Numbered from the stretch's first letter, positions 35,395 to 46,773 are shown. The stretch is 64,000 nt of DNA from Azolla caroliniana (GCA_043228905.1 JBHGNT010000013.1:3162001-3226000), one strand, 5' to 3'. Notes: generated by a model from the sequence alone, not told the origin. Numbers and translations are program-made.

Positions 35395-38300
35395 ATGGAA
35401 GGCGGCGGCAGCGGGCAGCCGATGATGATGGTGCTGAATGCACAGAATTACGCCGACTGGAAGATCAAGATGGAGGATCTTCTGATTGTTCGGGACCTGT
35501 ACGAACCGATTGACAGGTCGGAAATACCGAAAGGGGTACTTGAGTCGGAGTGGAAGCTCCTGAACCGGAAAGCCGTAGCGACGATCCGACAATACGTCGA
35601 TGTAAGCGTCCTACAACATGTGGCGAACGACACCAACGCATACGAGATGTGGAAGAAGCTGTCGGGCCTCTATGAGAGGAAGAATGCGTTGAACCGGACC
35701 TCCCTGATGAGGAAGATAGTGAATCTCAAGTACCGGGACGGCGAGAGTATGGTGGAACACGTAAGCACGTTCATGGGATTCGTGAATCAGCTTGCGGCGA
35801 TCAAGTTCCCGTTGGAGGATGCAATGCAAGCCATCATCCTGATGTGTACATTGCCGGAAAGCTGGGAGAACTTGGTGGTGACTCTCAGCACCTCGTGCAC
35901 CGAAGATAACTTGTCCTTACAAACGGTAAAGACAAGTATTCTGAATGAAGAAGCGCGTCGGAGAGATAAGGAACCGGCCTCCGACCCGAAGATGCTGTTT
36001 ACCGAATCGGATCGGGGAAGACAGTGGAACCGGAGTCCGCAAAGACGGGAGAAGTCGGGGACCCGGTCGCAGTCAAGAGGAAGGCCAACATGCTTCCACT
36101 GTGGGAAGCCGGGGCACTTCCGAAAGAATTGTCGGCATTACCGAAAAGACAACGGAGCCGACGACACCGACTCGAAGAAGTCACCGGAGAGAAACGGTGC
36201 ATACCGGGGAGCCACGGACCGGAGAGGTTCGGATCGGCGAGGGCAGGACCGGAAAGGAACAACGGCACTCGCGGCAAGTGAGGAAGAAATCATGCTCATC
36301 ACCGAAGAAGGTGAGCTAAACGTTGCCGGCGATGAGACGACCTGGGTGGTCGATTCCGGAGCATCGTTCCACCTGACCCCGGAGAGAAGATACTTCTCAT
36401 CCTACACAGCCGGTGAGCATGGCTGTGTTCGGATGGGAAATGAAGGTACGTGCCGGATTGCCGGCATAGGAGACGTGTGGTTGACAACCCCGACCGGATG
36501 CAAAATGCTGCTGAAAGATGTCCGACACGTTCCGGAGGTCCGATTGAACCTGATCTCGGCCGGGAGGCTAGATGATGAAGGCTACACGGGTAGCATCCGG
36601 GACGGTGTCATGAAGTTCAGCAAGGGGAGCCTGATAGTGGCTCGGGCCCGGAAGGTCAACACACTGTACCTGATGAATGCCCGGTTATGTCCGGAAGAGC
36701 TGAATGTGGCAGCCGACACTGCCGGTGAGCTGTGGCACAAAAGACTGTGCCACATGAGTGAGAAGGGGATGAAGAGGCTTGCAGAAGACAACCTCATCCC
36801 AGTGAAGCACGTGCACCTGGAGAAGTGCACCGATTGCCTGGCCGGTAAGCAGAACCGAACCTCCTTCCACTCAAGGCCACCGACGAGACGTAGCGCACCA
36901 TTGGAGCTGGTGCACACTGACGTGTGTCAGGTAGAGACGAAGTCACATGGCGGAGCCCAGTACTTCGTAACATTCATCGATGATCATAGCCGAAAACTGT
37001 GGACGGCATCGATGAAGACAAAGGACCAAGTGTTGTCCGTCTTCAAAGAACTCCATGCGAGAGTGGAAAGAGAATCCGGCAAGAAGCTGAAAGCGATACG
37101 AGCGGATAACGGAGGGGAATACCGAGGGCAGTTCCAGGAGTACTGTCGCTCGAAGGGAATCCGACTCGAGTTTACTGTGCCGAAGACGCCGGAACTGAAC
37201 GGGCTGGCCGAGAGGATGAACCGGACCATAATGGAGCGGGTCCGGAGTATGCTGGCGCATGCGAAATTACCCAAGGGGTTTTGGGCTGAGGCAATGTCGA
37301 CGGCGACATATGTGATAAACAGATCACCCTCAGTTCCTTTGGACGGAGACACGCCGCAGAGAGTGTGGACCGGTAAGGAAGTGTCCTACCGGCATCTGAA
37401 GGTGTTCGGGTGTCTCGCATACGTGCATGTGGCAAAGGACCGGAGAGGAAAGCTAGATCCTAAGACCCGGCCATGCATATTCCTCGGTTACGGCGACGAC
37501 GAGTTCGGCTACCGAGTATGGGACCCGGTCGACAAGAAGATATTCAGGAGTCGAGACATCATCTTCATGGAGAACAAGACGCTCGCCGACTGGGAGTCGG
37601 AGAAGAAGATGAAGAGCTCCAAGTCGACCGGTGAGGATCAACTCTACGAGGAGCAGTCCCGACCGGCAAGGGACCGGTTAGCACTCGAGGATCCGGCCGA
37701 AGACGGTGAAGAAACAGAACCGGCCGAAGAAGATGAAAATGATACCGGAACCGGCCCCGATCCCGAAATGGATTCGGATGAAGAAGAAGAATCGGAAGAA
37801 CCGGTTACCGAAGCTCCGGAACGGAGATACCCTCTAAGAGAGAGAAGGGCCCCCCGGAGATTTCCGGAACCAGAGCACGTGTTGCTAACCGACGAGGGGG
37901 AGCCGGAGAGCTTTGAAGAAGCAAAGCATGACACCCAGAGCCGCAGGTGGTTGAGTGCCATGCAGGACGAGATGGATTCCCTGCATGAGAACCACGCATA
38001 TGAACTTGTGGAGTTGCCGAAAGGAAAGCGGGCACTGCGAAACAAGTGGGTGTTCAAGCTGAAACCGGGAGATGCCGGAAACCCCCCGAGATACAAAGCC
38101 AGGATCGTGGTGAAGGGGTTTCAGCAGAAGAAGGGCGTCGACTTCGACGAGATATTTGCCCCGGTAGTGAAGATGACCTCCATCCGGATGGTGCTGAGCA
38201 TAGCGGCAAGCATGGACCTCGAGGTAGAACAGATGGACGTGAAGACGGCATTCCTTCACGGCGACCTCGATGAAGAGATCTACATGCAGCAACCGGAAGG

Positions 38301-39471
38301 ATTCGAGAAGAAAGGGAAGGAGCACCTGGTATGCCGGTTGAAGAAGAGCCTTTACGGACTGAAGCAGGCTCCCCGGCAATGGTACCGGAAGTTCGACTCC
38401 TTCATGACCGACGAAGGGTACCTCAAAACGCAGTCCGACCACTGCGTGTTTGTGAAGAAGTTCGAAGGAGGAGACTCCCTAATACTCCTCCTGTACGTGG
38501 ACGACATGTTGATCGTCGGACGGGACCAGGTCAAGATACGGATGCTGAAGAAGGCTCTTCACCGAACCTTCTCAATGAAGGACCTGGGTCCGGCGAGGCA
38601 AATACTAGGGATGCACATCATCCGGGACCGGAGCAAGAAGCAGTTGTGGCTGTCACAGGAGAAGTACGTGACAAAGGTGCTTCAACGGTTCAACATGTCG
38701 GAAGCAAGACCGGTCGGATCAACCCTACCGGCAAACTGCAAGTTGACCAGCAAGCAAAGTCCCAAGACAAAGGCTGAAAAGGAGGATATGATGAAAGTGC
38801 CGTATGCCTCAGCTGTCGGGAGCTTGATGTACGCCATGGTGTGTACGAGACCGGACATCGGATATGCAGTCGGAGTGGTGAGCCGGTACATGAGCAATCC
38901 CGGCAAAGAGCATTGGAACGCGGCCAAGTGGATACTCCGATACCTGAAGGGCACGGCAAACGTGTGCCTCCGATTCGGCTCCGGTAAGCCCGAACTCGAA
39001 GGCTTTACTGATTCTGATATGTCGGCTGATGCAGATACCAGCCGGTCCACATCAGGGTATGTGATGACGTATGCAGGGGGAGCTGTTTCGTGGCAGTCGA
39101 GGCTGCAGAAGACGGTTGCGTTGTCAACCACGGAGGCGGAGTACATGGCGGCTGTTGAAGCCGGCAAGGAAATAATATGGATGAAGGACTTCATTAGAGA
39201 GCTCGGTATCCGGCAAGAGGAGTACCGACTCTACTGCGATAGTCAGAGTGCCATCCACCTTGCGAAGAACGCGGCCTACCATTCCCGGACGAAACACATC
39301 CAGCGTAGATACCACTGGATCCGGGAAAGGATAGAGGACAAGGAGTTCGTGCTGACGAAGATCCACACGGACGAGAACGGGTCGGATATGCTGACCAAGG
39401 TCCTCACACCCGACAAGCTGGAAGCATGCCGGAAGAGGGTCGGATTGGAGAGACATCCCATGCCGAAGTGA
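35395..39471 (+). CDS. Copia B Gag-Pol polyprotein
   Basis: 1358 residues from ATG 35395-35397; upstream in-frame codons lie in the LTR and primer site, so this ATG is the sensible start. Order: UBN2 Gag (about 15-195), basic linker, CCHC knuckle C233-C236-H241-C246, protease VVDSGAS with D320, pre-integrase (LWHKRLCHMS, C479-C482), integrase D509, D571 and E606, acidic hinge (about 750-830), reverse transcriptase with YVDD at 1034-1037, and RNase H (TDSDMSAD near 1205, STTEAEYMA, CDSQSAIHLAKN near 1281). Every catalytic residue looked for is present and there is no stop. The protein would assemble cytoplasmic particles, copy its RNA and integrate the cDNA. Confidence 0.97.
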   Translation: MEGGGSGQPMMMVLNAQNYADWKIKMEDLLIVRDLYEPIDRSEIPKGVLESEWKLLNRKAVATIRQYVDVSVLQHVANDTNAYEMWKKLSGLYERKNALNRTSLMRKIVNLKYRDGESMVEHVSTFMGFVNQLAAIKFPLEDAMQAIILMCTLPESWENLVVTLSTSCTEDNLSLQTVKTSILNEEARRRDKEPASDPKMLFTESDRGRQWNRSPQRREKSGTRSQSRGRPTCFHCGKPGHFRKNCRHYRKDNGADDTDSKKSPERNGAYRGATDRRGSDRRGQDRKGTTALAASEEEIMLITEEGELNVAGDETTWVVDSGASFHLTPERRYFSSYTAGEHGCVRMGNEGTCRIAGIGDVWLTTPTGCKMLLKDVRHVPEVRLNLISAGRLDDEGYTGSIRDGVMKFSKGSLIVARARKVNTLYLMNARLCPEELNVAADTAGELWHKRLCHMSEKGMKRLAEDNLIPVKHVHLEKCTDCLAGKQNRTSFHSRPPTRRSAPLELVHTDVCQVETKSHGGAQYFVTFIDDHSRKLWTASMKTKDQVLSVFKELHARVERESGKKLKAIRADNGGEYRGQFQEYCRSKGIRLEFTVPKTPELNGLAERMNRTIMERVRSMLAHAKLPKGFWAEAMSTATYVINRSPSVPLDGDTPQRVWTGKEVSYRHLKVFGCLAYVHVAKDRRGKLDPKTRPCIFLGYGDDEFGYRVWDPVDKKIFRSRDIIFMENKTLADWESEKKMKSSKSTGEDQLYEEQSRPARDRLALEDPAEDGEETEPAEEDENDTGTGPDPEMDSDEEEESEEPVTEAPERRYPLRERRAPRRFPEPEHVLLTDEGEPESFEEAKHDTQSRRWLSAMQDEMDSLHENHAYELVELPKGKRALRNKWVFKLKPGDAGNPPRYKARIVVKGFQQKKGVDFDEIFAPVVKMTSIRMVLSIAASMDLEVEQMDVKTAFLHGDLDEEIYMQQPEGFEKKGKEHLVCRLKKSLYGLKQAPRQWYRKFDSFMTDEGYLKTQSDHCVFVKKFEGGDSLILLLYVDDMLIVGRDQVKIRMLKKALHRTFSMKDLGPARQILGMHIIRDRSKKQLWLSQEKYVTKVLQRFNMSEARPVGSTLPANCKLTSKQSPKTKAEKEDMMKVPYASAVGSLMYAMVCTRPDIGYAVGVVSRYMSNPGKEHWNAAKWILRYLKGTANVCLRFGSGKPELEGFTDSDMSADADTSRSTSGYVMTYAGGAVSWQSRLQKTVALSTTEAEYMAAVEAGKEIIWMKDFIRELGIRQEEYRLYCDSQSAIHLAKNAAYHSRTKHIQRRYHWIRERIEDKEFVLTKIHTDENGSDMLTKVLTPDKLEACRKRVGLERHPMPK

Positions 39472-39481
39472 AGGGGGAGTT

Positions 39482-40053
39482 TGTTGGGATTACGGTCCCT
39501 TCGGATGGGATGGTCGGATATCGGAGATGAATGCCGACAAGCCCGGTTTCGGTTTCGGATCCGGATGACGAAGACCCCGGCTTCGGTGCCGGATGACGAA
39601 TGTACCCGAAGAGCGATCCGGATGCAGGGACGGCTATAGTTGTAAATAGCCCAAAGTCATATAAGTATAAATATGACTTAGGGCAAATAGTTTTTCTGTT
39701 GCTCATTATTTTTCTGTTTTTCCACTCAAGAGGAGTGAAGAGGGAGCAGCCGTGAGAGAGAGAGAGAGATAGAGCGCGAGAGAGGAAGAGGTAGACGCCT
39801 CTGTGTATTTCCGCCGCCTGTGGCGAGGACAGCGAGCTCAAGGTCGTCGCCTTGGAGCTCGCCATTGTATATTTCTCTGTGCATAGTTTGGTTCGGAGTC
39901 TCGCACTCCCGTGGTTTTTCCCGTATAGGGTTTTCCACGTTAATCCCTGTGTATCGCGTCTTTCTCTGTATTTCCTATTTTCTGCTACATTGATCCGCGA
40001 TTAATCGGTTGTGGCCGAGTGGTGAAGGTGAATCCAAGCGTTGATTCCCAACA
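39482..40053 (+). repeat. 3' LTR of Copia B
   Basis: 572 bp, identical to 34794-35365 by eye over its full length. Preceded by the polypurine tract gaagggggagtt. Confidence 0.96.
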
Positions 40054-40200
40054 GAACATTCTAGAAACTTTAGGAGTATTCCTTAGAACACTATAAAAGG
40101 AGGCACGAGGCATTATTTCGAACCAAATCGGTTCAACGCCAGTCTTAAGCCTCCTAGCTACTGTACATTTTCTTCACATAATATATATCTCTTCTTATCA

Positions 40201-40236
<36 letters not shown>

Positions 40237-40335
40237 TCACTCACTCTTTCCTTCTCTCGAGAGTTCTTCACCTCTCTTAGTACTAATACTTATTTTAGTA
40301 CTAATTCCTTCTTTGTCTTCGTACTGTTCCTGACA
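40054..40335 (+). repeat. 3' LTR of Gypsy element, right part
   Basis: Continues the LTR interrupted at 34793, starting with the second gaaca. It has TATAAAA near 40093 and ends CTGACA before the tcaac duplication. Confidence 0.92.
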
Positions 40336-40340
40336 TCAAC

Positions 40341-41641
40341 TCGGCAAACAACATCGACTCCCATTCCCGAAGGAGAGCTCCGCAAGCAAAGGTCTCCTCG
40401 ACATCGTACACTCGGATGTATGGGGACCAGCTCAAATGCCGACGATCAGCGGATGCCGATACTATGTAACCTTCATCAATGACTACTCGCGCTACGCGTG
40501 GATCTACCCGATGAAGAAGAAAAGCGAAGTGCTCTCCCACTTCCAAAAGCTCAAGGGGCAAGTCAAAAAAGAAACCGGTCGGCACATTCGATGCCTACGA
40601 TTGGATGGAGGCAATGAGTACTTCTCCGATGAATTCACCTCCTACCTCCAAAGTGAAGGCATTCGAAGAGAATTCTCGTGCCGACACACCCCCCAACAAA
40701 ATGGAGTCGCTGAAAGGAAAAATCGGCAAATACTCGAGGTAGCACGCGCCATGATGCATGAGAAGCACATGTCGAATTTCTATTGGGCCGAAGCGGCATC
40801 CACGACCGTCTATCTCATGAATCGGTGTACCACCAATGGAGTCCATGAGCTAACTCCCTATGAGCTCCTCATCGGAAGGAAGCCGATCCTATCGCATCTC
40901 AAGGTGTTCGGAAGTTTTGCGAATGTACGCATCCCGAACGAACAACGACAGAAGCCTGACGCAAAGTCGGAGGAATGTATCCTTATAGGATACTTGTCCA
41001 AGAAGAAGGCATACAAGTGCTAGAACCCTTCTACCCGAGCGGTTTGGGTAAGTCAAGATGTAGACTTCGACGAGTCCGCATCGTGGTATGCACCATAGCC
41101 AACTTCAGTTCCGACTTCACTCGACTCGGAACCCGCCGAACAAGAGGTAGAAGATGGAGATCACTTCGAACACATGTTCGAAGAAAGTCTAATTACGACA
41201 AAGCCTAGTGGACCACAAGAGCCCCCACGCAACCCAAGCACGTCGCGGCCAATTACGAACTTGGACAAAGGCAAAGGTAAGATGCCCGAATACGAAGTCG
41301 ATCACCCTGACGACAATGATTCGGATGGATTGGCTCCCTCACTAGACAGTGAGTTCGGTGTACCCATCATGCAAACACCTGGAGTAAAGAAGATGCTCAC
41401 ATCAGCGAGCGAAAAACTTCAACGCTCTTCTAGAGAGAAGAATCCCGTCACTCGGCTCAGCTACAATGAGTATATGGCCCATCATTATGCCTTCGCGATG
41501 AAGGTAGCGGCCGAACAAGAGCCCAAGAGCTCCACCGAAGTGGCTCGTAACCCACGATGGGTGGAAGTAGTCGACCTTCGTCCACACACTACAAGCCTTC
41601 GTCACCGGCTTGAGGGGGAAGAACCGAGATTGCCACGGTGA
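40341..41641 (+). pseudogene. Copia A integrase and hinge, lacking RT
   Basis: Resumes the frame broken at 29837: CQLGKQH-type zinc region, integrase core with HSDVWGP, RLDGGNEY and QNGVAERKNR, and the KVFGSFANVRIPNEQ block. A frameshift follows near 41023. The hinge continues (SREKNPVTRLSYNEYMAHHYAFAMKV) to NPRWVEVVD at about 41573, where the RT domain should begin. Instead it joins LRPHTTSLRHRLEGEE and the 3' non-coding region, so RT and RNase H are wholly missing. Confidence 0.85.
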
Positions 41642-41750
41642 GGAAAGCCGAAGGCCGGACGGAAGCCGCACAGAAGCCGACATCGGAAGCCGGACAATGC
41701 CAAAAACAACGTCGGATGTCAGACGCCTCACACTTGAGCTTGAGGGGGTG

Positions 41751-42207
41751 TGTTGAGAGATCAAGCTCAAATTAATTTAGTTAGTTATTCAACAATGTAA
41801 CTTCGTAGTTACCTAGATAGAATCTAGTTAGAAGTGTTGACTATAACGCATTAAATAGGACCTTGTACTTAAGTGGGATATTCTAGATCCTCCACTCCTA
41901 AGTTCATTTAATATAGGACTTACACATTAGTACCTATATTCTACTCACACATATGCACCTTTGCACATGAGATGTATATATACCTCATTGTGGGTATTTT
42001 TGTATTTGATGATGATAATGCTAATTTAATATACTTACTCATCCGCCATCTTGCATTGTTCATAAGTGTATCTCTCCCTCCCTCTCTCTCCCTCTCTCTC
42101 TTCCTCTCACACATACACACACATATCACTTAATCTTCCGCTTATCAACTAATCACATAATTAGGTACTAATTAACCCTTGCTTAATTACTTACCTAATT
42201 CTTAACA
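41751..42207 (+). repeat. 3' LTR of Copia A
   Basis: 457 bp, TGTTGAGAGATC...CTTAACA, after polypurine tract tgagggggtg. It differs from the 5' LTR at several positions and in microsatellite length. Confidence 0.92.
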
Positions 42208-42212
42208 CTATG

Positions 42213-42543
42213 GTATGGTCGACTCGACCACCTCAGAAAGCCGACATCACACATCTATCTAAAGCCGACTACATCCCCAAGTTCTCTTTTTTGGATCATC
42301 AATTCTATGAGCACTACTAGTACAACAGGGTTGCGGTGTCACACCTCACAACCACACCGAGAGAATCGAGTCCGCTTGGTTTGGTGCATTTAGATGTCTG
42401 TGGCCCGATGCTACATCAGTCTCTCGGCGGCGCCTCCTATTTTGTCACTTTCATTGACGACTTGACTCAGAAGGTGTGGCATATTTGATCCGGACCAAGG
42501 ATTGCGTGTTCGAGATCTTTTAAGAATGGCTCACTATGGTAGA
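42213..42543 (+). pseudogene. Decayed Copia (level 0), integrase part
   Basis: Continues the element interrupted at 27763. It encodes a diverged integrase start SSPLGLVHLDVCGPMLHQSLGGASYFVTFIDD with stops, then ends abruptly near 42543 where Copia D sequence begins. Confidence 0.75.
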
Positions 42544-45354
42544 ATACCAATTTGTTTTTCTTTTTCCAAACAACACAAGGTGAAACAAGCACAATGCCCT
42601 CAGAGAATGTATGTTTTGTTGACTCAGGAGCATTCAACCACATGACGTCTCATGAAGATTGGTCTCGGGTATTACGAAAACCCGAACGTCCCGAATATGT
42701 CGAGACAACCGATGAAACGACTCATCCAATACAGCATATCGGGAACGTCCCATTTGGAAACGACGACAAACAAACCTATCTCGAGAACGTACTGCATGTA
42801 CCTACCATCACGAAAAACCTGGTCTCGATCGGCCAGATTGTCAAACAAGGAATGCAAGTACGATTCAGCAAAACGGCGTGGCCGAGCAGAAGAACCGGCA
42901 CATAATAGAGGTTGCATGGGCAATGATGAACGAGAAGATCCTGCCGAAATCATACTGGGCGGAAGCGGCGAACACGGCCGTATACCTCATGAACAGGTGC
43001 ACAACCTCGAGAGTACACGACGCAATCCCCCATGAGAAGTTTCTTGGTAAGAAGCTGGACTTATCACATGTTTGTATTTTCAGCTGATTTGCTTATGTGC
43101 ATATTCCCGAAGCTCGGGTCCGAAGTTGGAGAAATGTATCCTCGTGGGGTACTCGCTCGAACATAAGGGGTACAAATGCTACAATCCCTCTACCTGAAAA
43201 GTTCGAACAAGTCGAGATGTCGTTTTCAACGAGTTCACATCCTGGTACACACCAGAGACAACTTCGACTCCAACCCTGCTCGACCCGGAATACGCCGAAA
43301 TAGAGGCAGAAGCCAAAGATCTACTTACACTCATGTTCGACGAAAGTCCAATCACGACCTGAATAAGTGGGCCACAAGAACCTCCGAGTGACCAACGCAC
43401 ATCTCGGTCGAGTCCGAAGTTGGACAAAGGGAAGGCGAAAATGCCAGAGTATGGAGACGATCACTTCAACGGCAATGAATCAACTCACTCTCTCGATAGT
43501 GAGTTTGAAGGCCTTGACATCCGGACAAATGGAGCGAAGAAAGCCTTTGTATCCGCAAACGAGAAGCTCCGCCGATCCACCCGTGAAAAGAACCCCGTAA
43601 GCCGATTCGGCTACAACGATTACATGGCGTATCATTACGCCTTTATGATGAAGGTAGCGTCAGTACGGGAGCCAGAAACCCTTTCCGAAGCTGTAAAGGA
43701 TCCGCGATGGGTTGACGCAATGAATAAAGAAATCCAAGCCCTATGCAAAAACGAGACATGGGATCTCATTCCTCACATTCCGCACAAGAAAGTGATTGGC
43801 TGGCAATGGATTTACAAAGAGAAACACAATGCCGATGGCTCCATAAATAGCTTCAAAGCACGCCTCGTTGCGAAAGGATACACACAAACACACAGAGTTG
43901 ACTACGAAGAGACCTTTGACCCAGTGGCAAAGATGACAACTGTGCGAACCATGGTTGCAATCGTAGCAGCAAAAGGGTGGCATGTCCATCAGATGGACGT
44001 GAAGAACGCCTTCCTCCAAGGGGAACTAGAGGAGGAAGTGTACATGATCCAACCACCCGGCTTTGAATCGCGCAATCATCCAAACGCCGTGTGCCAACTC
44101 AAGAAGCCACTCTACGGCCTCAAACAAGCACCACGTGCGTGGCACGAAGATCACGTAGTATCTTCATCAAATCGGATTTCGAATGTCAAAATCTGATAAT
44201 TCTCTGTACATCCGAAATGAGTAAGATAGCCCGATCGTCATCATCCTATACATGGATGATTTGGTCATCGGAGGAAAGGAGCTCGCCGAGATTAACAAGG
44301 TCAAATCACTTCTCTCCGGCAGATTCGAAATGAAAGACTTGCATGAGCTCCATTACTTCTTAGGCATCGAAGTAATTCGGACACCAGTTGGGATAATGAT
44401 CTCACAACGACACTACGTCCTCACCTTACTCTACAAATTCAGCATGACGGAGTGCAAACCTGTGTCCACCCCGCTTGACCGTAATCTCAAGCTTGATGTC
44501 GATTCTGGAACAACTGAGTGTGAGCCAACTCAGTATCGCCAATTGATCGGCAACCTCATATACCTAATCATTACATGACCCGACCTCAACTACTTGGTTT
44601 GCCTACTTAGCCAATTCATGTAGAATCCACGAAACCTTCATCTTGATTGTGCTAAGAGGTATTCTTCGGTACGCTAGTGGTACGATGGATTACGGCATCA
44701 GATATAGGTCAAATACGATAATTCGACTAGAAGGGTACACAGACGTGGACTGGGCAAGCTATAAAGTAGATGGATGGTCAACATCAAGATTCATCTTCTC
44801 CCTCAGTAGCGGAGCAATCTCGGGGAGTAGTAAGAAGCAACTGACAGTTGCATTGTCGAGCACGGAGGCCGAATACAGGGGCGTGGCGGTCGCTGCATGC
44901 GAAGCCGCATGGCTCAAGTGTATACTGAAGGATCTGGGTGTACCCATCAAGGATCTGATTCGTCTATACTACGACAACATGAGCAGTATCTACTTGGCAC
45001 GGAACCCCATATTCCACGCAAAGACTAAGCATGTCGAAGTGCACTACCACTTCATCCGCGCACACGTGCAGGCCGGAGATATAGACTTACACCACATCAA
45101 CATGAATGTATAGGTACTCGACATTTTCACGAAAGCACTGGGTATCGACAAGCTACGACTGTTCACATGGAACCTTGGCCTATCTATTCTCGACCAGTCG
45201 ATCTTGAGGGGGAGTACAAAACAGTGAACCGATCGATTGATTGAAGCCGAACAAGGAGTACACAACCGAAAAGCCGAACAAGCGAAGTTCGAAGCGTTCC
45301 GAAGACCGATCCGAAATAATTTTTTGATATCCGGAAGTTGTGTATGGAGGGGCG
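42544..45354 (+). pseudogene. Copia D: 5'-truncated, internally deleted gag-pol
   Basis: Starts within the protease region (CFVDSGAFNHMTSHEDW, near 42615), related to Copia-1 and Copia A. At about 42870 the pre-integrase region (QVRFS) joins the end of the integrase core (KNGVAEQKNRHIIEVAWAMM), deleting the zinc region and two catalytic Asp. The hinge and RT follow (43420-44196: [54 protein letters not shown]). After a frameshift come a YMDD-like block (44249-44260) and RNase H (44643-45113: YTDVDWAS, SSTEAEYRGVAVA, YDNMSSIYLARNP). Stops and frameshifts throughout. Polypurine tract gaggggcg lies just before the LTR. Confidence 0.85.
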
Positions 45355-45614
45355 TGTTGAGAATTGAACTCAACTTCCCATAGAAATAGGTTTCACACCA
45401 GCTCATGGACATACCAGGCTAGTTTTATAAATAGTAGAAAGGGCCCTTACCCTAGTTTAGTTGGTATTTAAACCAACCTTTTGTAACTTTCTTACTATGA
45501 GAAGTAATGCATAGTTTTCTCATCTTAAGACTCTCTCTCTCTCTTTCTCATAAGTGCTCTCTTGTAATGCATAGTTTTCTCATCTTAAGACTCTCTCTCT
45601 CTTTCTCATAATTG

Positions 45615-45652
<38 letters not shown>

Positions 45653-45720
45653 CCTACCGCTGCATACAATCACTCTCCTTTCTTTACAATACAAAATAGA
45701 GAAACGACAATTCTTCCCAA
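45355..45720 (+). repeat. 3' LTR of Copia D (right end uncertain)
   Basis: Begins TGTTGAGAATTGAAC; TATAAATA at 45426-45433. It contains a 60-bp tandem duplication (45505-45564 and 45565-45623, units starting taatgcatagttttctc) followed by a CA microsatellite (about 45624-45651). No second LTR is present, so the right end is an estimate. Confidence 0.7.
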
Positions 45721-46432
45721 CCCGTCTTGTGTACGACAATGGCTAGCCATGGATCCTTCATTTGATAGAAATGATTGAGCACTTCCTCAATTTTCCCCAT
45801 TCTTAGCATCTCGAGTATCACCACAAACATTCAAGCCATAACCAAGTAGCCATTTGATCCTCAATTTTGTAGAAAACGAGTTCGACTGAAAGCAGAAATG
45901 CTTACGGTCCGACAATCATGGAGGAAGTTACTTGTATAGGTGTATGGGAGGGTTAAGGGTGTAATGTATAAGGTGTATAATGTGTAAGGTGCAATGTGCA
46001 ATGTGTGAGTGTGAGAATGAGTGTTTATGTGTTTATGTGTGCAAATATGTTACAAACATATTGTATAATAGTCACATAATGAACTATATAAACCCCACCA
46101 TGGGGCATGAAATACAACAACAAGAATAGTAGAGAGTTACCCCTCAATATATGTCTCATTTTCCCCTCTCCCTTTGTGTGTGTGTGTGTGTGTGTCCTCC
46201 TCTCCCCTCACGTTTAAACCCCCTTGGGAGAATGGTTCCACCCCCCACCCAACAATAGAGGAGAGTTCAAGTTTGAGTAAATTTTGCCAGTAGCGCAACA
46301 TTCGACGTGAATTTACGGCACCACACAGTCCAGAGCAGAACAAAATTACAGAGCAGATGAACCAGTCAATTCAGGAAAGAATTGTTGCCATGCTACAACA
46401 CTTCCGATTGTTTGATGGTTTCTGGGCGGAAG
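45721..46432. other. Intergenic DNA, no gene seen
   Basis: AT-rich sequence with (GT)n near 46175-46194 and TG-rich tracts near 45980-46045. No coding similarity. A tataaacc motif near 46088 followed by a leader-like stretch could be part of an old LTR, but there is no pair to compare. Confidence 0.5.
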
Positions 46433-46699
46433 TGTGAGAATTGCGACCGGCCACAACCGGTTTCACGTATGTATTTGGGTGCAAAGACAGAGATAAAGTG
46501 CAACGACAAGAAAAATAGGAAATGAGAAGAAAAAGACACAATATTTAACGTGGAAAACCCAAAAGGGAAAAACCACTTGGAGTCCACAAACTCCAAAACA
46601 GAATATACTATAAGGAGGAGTACAATGAGAAGCTTCAAGGCAACAACTTAAGCTCTCCTTCGTCACACTGACGGTCGTAGAGTTACTCGCTAATTGTCA

Positions 46700-46754
<55 letters not shown>

Positions 46755-46773
46755 ACACACACACACACACACA

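Larger units (their letters stand above)
34794..40053 (+). mobile_element. Intact, very young Tnt1-like Copia element (Copia B)
   Basis: A full-length 5260-bp element with 572-bp LTRs that I read as identical, a primer site, a single open gag-pol of 1358 codons, a polypurine tract (about 39471-39481), and a perfect target duplication gaaca. All parts for autonomous transposition are present. It is the innermost and youngest layer of the nest. Its GC content and codon usage are clearly higher in G+C than the AT-rich surroundings. The integrase and RT motifs resemble tobacco Tnt1 (Tork lineage). Confidence 0.96.
29838..40335 (+). mobile_element. Ty3/Gypsy chromovirus-type element inside Copia A
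   Basis: Flanked by a perfect 5-bp duplication tcaac (29833-29837 and 40336-40340). LTRs begin TGTCATGATATGG; the 5' LTR ends CTGATA and the 3' LTR CTGACA. The internal region has gag, then pol in a different frame with protease, reverse transcriptase, RNase H, integrase and a chromodomain. The polypurine tract is 34650-34662 (aaaggggggatag). Its 3' LTR is split by Copia B. No obvious tRNA-complementary primer site follows the 5' LTR. Multiple stops and a deleted integrase core make it non-autonomous. Confidence 0.93.
27764..42207 (+). mobile_element. Copia A: deleted Copia element hosting nested insertions
   Basis: Bounded by a perfect 5-bp target duplication ctatg (27759-27763 and 42208-42212). 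LTRs are 445 and 457 bp and differ by several substitutions and small length changes, so it is older than the elements inside it. It has a primer site, gag, protease, integrase and polypurine tract (41741-41750), but no reverse transcriptase or RNase H: the hinge after integrase jumps to the 3' end. Without the Gypsy insertion it would be only about 3.9 kb. Confidence 0.92.
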
